Assembly (NCBI GenBank): GCA_016874005.1
Contig: VGVQ01000018.1
Coordinates: 23,100-87,099 of the forward strand
Direction: 5' to 3'
Length of the DNA stretch: 64,000 nt
Source of the DNA: Gemmatimonadota bacterium
GTDB taxonomy: Bacteria > Gemmatimonadota > Gemmatimonadetes > Gemmatimonadales > GWC2-71-9
The first letter of the stretch is position 1. Each line of letters begins with the position of its first letter. Shown here piece after piece: positions 61,757-64,000 of this stretch. The notes under the pieces are model-generated. The model was not told the origin of the DNA. It ran no database searches and saw only the letters and a list, made by a program, of their open reading frames with translations. The translations under genes and the position numbers were made by a program.

Positions 61757-62946
61757 CGCCCCGCCTCCACCGCGCCGCCGGCCGACGCGAAGGTTCGGAT
61801 TCGTCGGCCAGCTTCAGCGAGACGATCCTCGTGGCACCCCAGCGTGATTCGAACGTGGCCGGCCCCGCTCGGCCCGAAACCCTCTCCCGGTGTCACCGAG
61901 ACGTCCGTCGCGTCGAGGAGGCGACTGGCGAACCGTTTCCCGGACATTCCACTCGGCCGGACATCCGCGAACAGGTACATCCCGGCGTCCGGCATCCGGG
62001 CCGAAAGCCCTGGCGCTCCCCGCAGGACGTCGACCAGCGCCGCCGCCCGGCGCTGGTACGATGCCCGGATCCGGTCCAGTTCGTCTCCCCCGGACCGGAT
62101 CGCGACGACGGCGGCGTCCTGGACGAATTGCGCGATTCCGAAGAACATCGCCTGACCCAGGTTGACGAGATGCCGGGCCAGCGGCTCCGGGCCGATGGCC
62201 CAACCGCAGCGCCACCCGGTCATGGCATGCGACTTCGACAAACTCGACACCACGACGGTTCGGGACGCCATCTCGGGCAGCGAGAATGGTGACAGGTGTC
62301 GCCGACCGCCGAACATCAGCGACGCGTAGACCTCATCCGATATCAACCAGAGGTCGTGACGCCGGCAGAGGTCAGCCACCGCGAGGGCGGTTTCCTCCGT
62401 TAGGCACGCCCCGGTCGGGTTGTGGGGAAAATTGAGGACGATCCCGCGGGTTCGCGGGGTCACGGCCGCCCGCACCCGGTCGGGATCGAGCCGGAAACCG
62501 TCTTCGGGCCGCAACCCCACGGACACCAGGGTGACGCGTGGGGCCCCGAAGACCCCGGGGTAGGTGACGTAGGTCGGCTCGGCGACGATGACCTCGTCAC
62601 CGCCGTCGAAGAGGCACTGGGTGACCGCGAAAAGCGCGGCCTGAGCCCCCGGGAAGACGATGACCTGGTCAGGGCTTACGGTGACGCCAGTGGCCGAGGT
62701 CGCCGAGTCGGCGATCGCCAGCTTGAGTTCGGGTTCCCCGCCAACCGGGGAGTAGTGAGTTCGACCCCGTTCGAGAGCCTCGATCGCGGCCCGCCGGATT
62801 GGCGCTGGGGTGTCGAAGTCGGGATCGCCGATGCTGAGCAGGAAGATGTCGTCGCCGGCCCGGGCCCTCCCGACGGCCCGGCTGTGCACGGCCCAGGCAT
62901 CGGCCCCCTCGCCAGCGACCCGATCGGTCAATGTGGAATAGCGCAT
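61753..62946 (-). CDS. Class I/II PLP-dependent aminotransferase
   Basis: 397 residues from the ATG at 62946; the frame further up runs through the tRNA gene and is not coding. Fold-type I enzyme: LLSIGDPDFDTPAPIRRAAIEAL, NFPHNPTGACLT, SDEVYASLMFGG, and SSLSKSHAMTGWRCGWAIGPE with the PLP Lys. The C-terminal VRITLGCHEDRL is usual. Aspartate- or arginine:pyruvate-type specificity is likely, not proven. Cys-Leu-Thr near residue 185 uses a CTA codon in a CCTAACG word. Confidence 0.88.
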   Translation of the reverse strand: MRYSTLTDRVAGEGADAWAVHSRAVGRARAGDDIFLLSIGDPDFDTPAPIRRAAIEALERGRTHYSPVGGEPELKLAIADSATSATGVTVSPDQVIVFPGAQAALFAVTQCLFDGGDEVIVAEPTYVTYPGVFGAPRVTLVSVGLRPEDGFRLDPDRVRAAVTPRTRGIVLNFPHNPTGACLTEETALAVADLCRRHDLWLISDEVYASLMFGGRRHLSPFSLPEMASRTVVVSSLSKSHAMTGWRCGWAIGPEPLARHLVNLGQAMFFGIAQFVQDAAVVAIRSGGDELDRIRASYQRRAAALVDVLRGAPGLSARMPDAGMYLFADVRPSGMSGKRFASRLLDATDVSVTPGEGFGPSGAGHVRITLGCHEDRLAEAGRRIRTFASAGGAVEAGR

Positions 62947-62962
62947 CGGACCTCGACTCGAC

Positions 62963-62988
62963 AAAAAACCTCGCCAACCGAGGCGAGG
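62963..62988 (-). terminator. Intrinsic terminator after tRNA-Ser(CGA)
   Basis: Minus strand stem CCTCGCC/GGCGAGG (7 bp) with a 6-base loop, followed by TTTTTTG. It lies 6 bases after the tRNA 3' end and before the aminotransferase start, so the aminotransferase needs its own promoter or read-through. Confidence 0.85.
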
Positions 62989-62993
62989 CAAAG

Positions 62994-63080
62994 CGGACAG
63001 GGAGGGATTCGAACCCTCGATACCGTTGCCGGTATGCCGGTTTTCGAGACCGGTTCCTTCAGCCACTCGGACACCTGTCC
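62994..63080 (-). tRNA. tRNA-Ser (anticodon CGA)
   Basis: 87-base class II tRNA. Acceptor GGACAGG/CCTGTCC identical to the tRNA-Ser(GGA) gene at 57409, anticodon stem CCGGT/ACCGG with loop CTCGAAA (anticodon CGA, reads UCG), long variable arm, T arm GAGGGTTCGAATCCCTC, discriminator G. CCA is not encoded. Confidence 0.95.
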
Positions 63081-63130
63081 TGGCAGCGGCATAAGATAAA
63101 GCCCCACCGTGCTTTAGCGGTAGCCCTCCC

Positions 63131-64000
63131 TTATCGCCGGTAGTCGAGCGGCGGGGCCCGGTCGCCAATCCGGTTCTGGTACTCGAATCCGCCCAGCCGG
63201 GCCTCGAATTCGGCTCGTGCCTCGACCAGATGCGAGGGCGTCGTCAACAGCTCGATCGCGGTCAGGGCCATCGATTTGGCCGCGACCAACATCCCTTTGT
63301 GGCCGATCGACATCCCGCCAGCGGCAACCGCCTGCCAACTGTGAGCCGGCGTTCCGGGAACCCAGGTCGCCGTGGTCACTTGGACGGTCGGGATGACCCA
63401 ACTCACGTCGCCGACGTCGGTCGAGCCGCTGGAGACACCGACCTCGGCCGCCTGGATGGTGCCGACCGACTCGAGCGCTGGCAGGGGGCCGGTCAGCGAC
63501 CGGCGGATGGTCTCCGCGAACCGGGTTTCGTCGGGGGTGTACTGGTACCCTCCAACCTGGCGGAGGGCCCGTTCCGCCACCTCGGCGAGATGATCGTTGG
63601 GAAGGACGTTGTAGACCGCGTTGACGATCTCCATGGCGACGTCCGTTCCGGTGCCGAGCGCGGCGCCCTTCGAGGCGTTGACGATCCGCTCCCAGATGCC
63701 GTCGAGGACCCGCATGTCGCTGTGCCGGGCGTAGTAGTAGGTCTCGGCGAAATCCGGCACGACGTTAGGCGCCTTGCCCCCGCTGGTAATGATGTAGTGG
63801 ATCCTGGTTTCCTGCGGGACGTGTTCTCGGAGCAGGTTGACCATGGTGTTCATCGCCTCGACGCCATCGAGCGACGACCTCCCCTGCTCCGGGGCGGCGG
63901 CGGCATGGGCACTCACCCCCCGAAACCGGAATTTGGCAGTGATGTTCGCCAGGGTGGTGGCCTTGGTCACTTGATTGATGTCGTCGTGGTGACAGGGCGC
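63131..64000 (-). CDS. M20-family amidohydrolase, AbgB-like (cut by window edge)
   Basis: The C-terminal 289 residues of a zinc amidohydrolase; the frame is open to base 64000 so the start lies outside. FRFRGVSAHAAAAPEQGRSSLDGVEAMN is the dimerisation-domain motif of the M20D group. TRIHYIITSGGKAPNVVPDFAETYYYARH follows, then a late SSGSTDVGDVSW metal-site block and PAHSWQ. This resembles AbgB, which splits p-aminobenzoyl-glutamate, more than peptidases. A CCTAACG word encodes Pro-Asn in APNVVP. Confidence 0.82.
   Translation of the reverse strand, partial: APCHHDDINQVTKATTLANITAKFRFRGVSAHAAAAPEQGRSSLDGVEAMNTMVNLLREHVPQETRIHYIITSGGKAPNVVPDFAETYYYARHSDMRVLDGIWERIVNASKGAALGTGTDVAMEIVNAVYNVLPNDHLAEVAERALRQVGGYQYTPDETRFAETIRRSLTGPLPALESVGTIQAAEVGVSSGSTDVGDVSWVIPTVQVTTATWVPGTPAHSWQAVAAGGMSIGHKGMLVAAKSMALTAIELLTTPSHLVEARAEFEARLGGFEYQNRIGDRAPPLDYRR

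Overview
The window is a gene-dense, high-GC (about two thirds by eye) bacterial chromosome segment. It carries core housekeeping genes and no insertion sequence, prophage, integrase or CRISPR array that I could find. Three things fit a Gram-negative-type member of the Gemmatimonadota: the gene mix (bTHX, an alternative-type GlmU, BshA, MsrPQ, a Bat/MoxR stress operon), a MurA with Asp at the catalytic Cys position, and many secreted or lipidated proteins of unknown function. The phylum is an inference from gene content; there is no rRNA here to prove it.

Layout. 1-10355 (minus strand): the 5' part of secD, then ribF-truB-rbfA-infB-ylxQ-nusA (translation and transcription core), an intrinsic terminator, then a lipoprotein, pgeF and murA (cell wall). 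10418-11956 (plus): a membrane coiled-coil protein, a zinc phospholipase C-like protein and ribosomal protein bTHX. 11988-20465 (minus): one tightly coupled run of lipoprotein, serS, pcrA, gatC, gatA, gatB and a class V PLP enzyme, with a clear promoter at its head. 20571-28312 (plus): a roadblock protein, ManC, GlmU-like, metallo-beta-lactamase fold, DinB, class V PLP enzyme and two permeases. 28323-32551 (minus): a secreted protein, a probable outer-membrane protein, groEL and groES with a CIRCE operator, and a frameshifted DUF1207 gene. 32683-33726 (plus): a histidine-rich secreted protein. 33766-51498 (minus): a long run of PPOX-like, NlpC/P60, small envelope proteins, birA, uppP, bshA, miaA, mutL, a six-gene MoxR/DUF58/VWA/BatD block, an rRNA pseudouridine synthase, scpB and scpA. 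rpsT (51659, plus) is the only plus gene in that stretch. 51977-64000: a zinc-ribbon coiled-coil protein, pyrC-pyrB-pyrR, msrQ-msrP, tRNA-Ser(GGA), topA, an SPFH protein (plus), an aminotransferase, tRNA-Ser(CGA) and a truncated M20 amidohydrolase.

Gene coupling is extreme. Most same-strand neighbours overlap by 4 bases (ATGA or GTGA). Two overlaps may be CTGA with a CTG start: truB (well supported) and birA (possible).

No obviously new multi-gene defence or metabolic system is present. The least explained signal is a short DNA word, CCTAACG/CGTTAGG. It recurs about 20 times in all reading frames and accounts for nearly all TTA leucine codons. Other points of interest are the MurA Asp118 substitution, the CTG start of truB, fused Bat proteins, a C40 peptidase with an N-terminal beta-rich domain, and a one-base frameshift in the DUF1207 gene.
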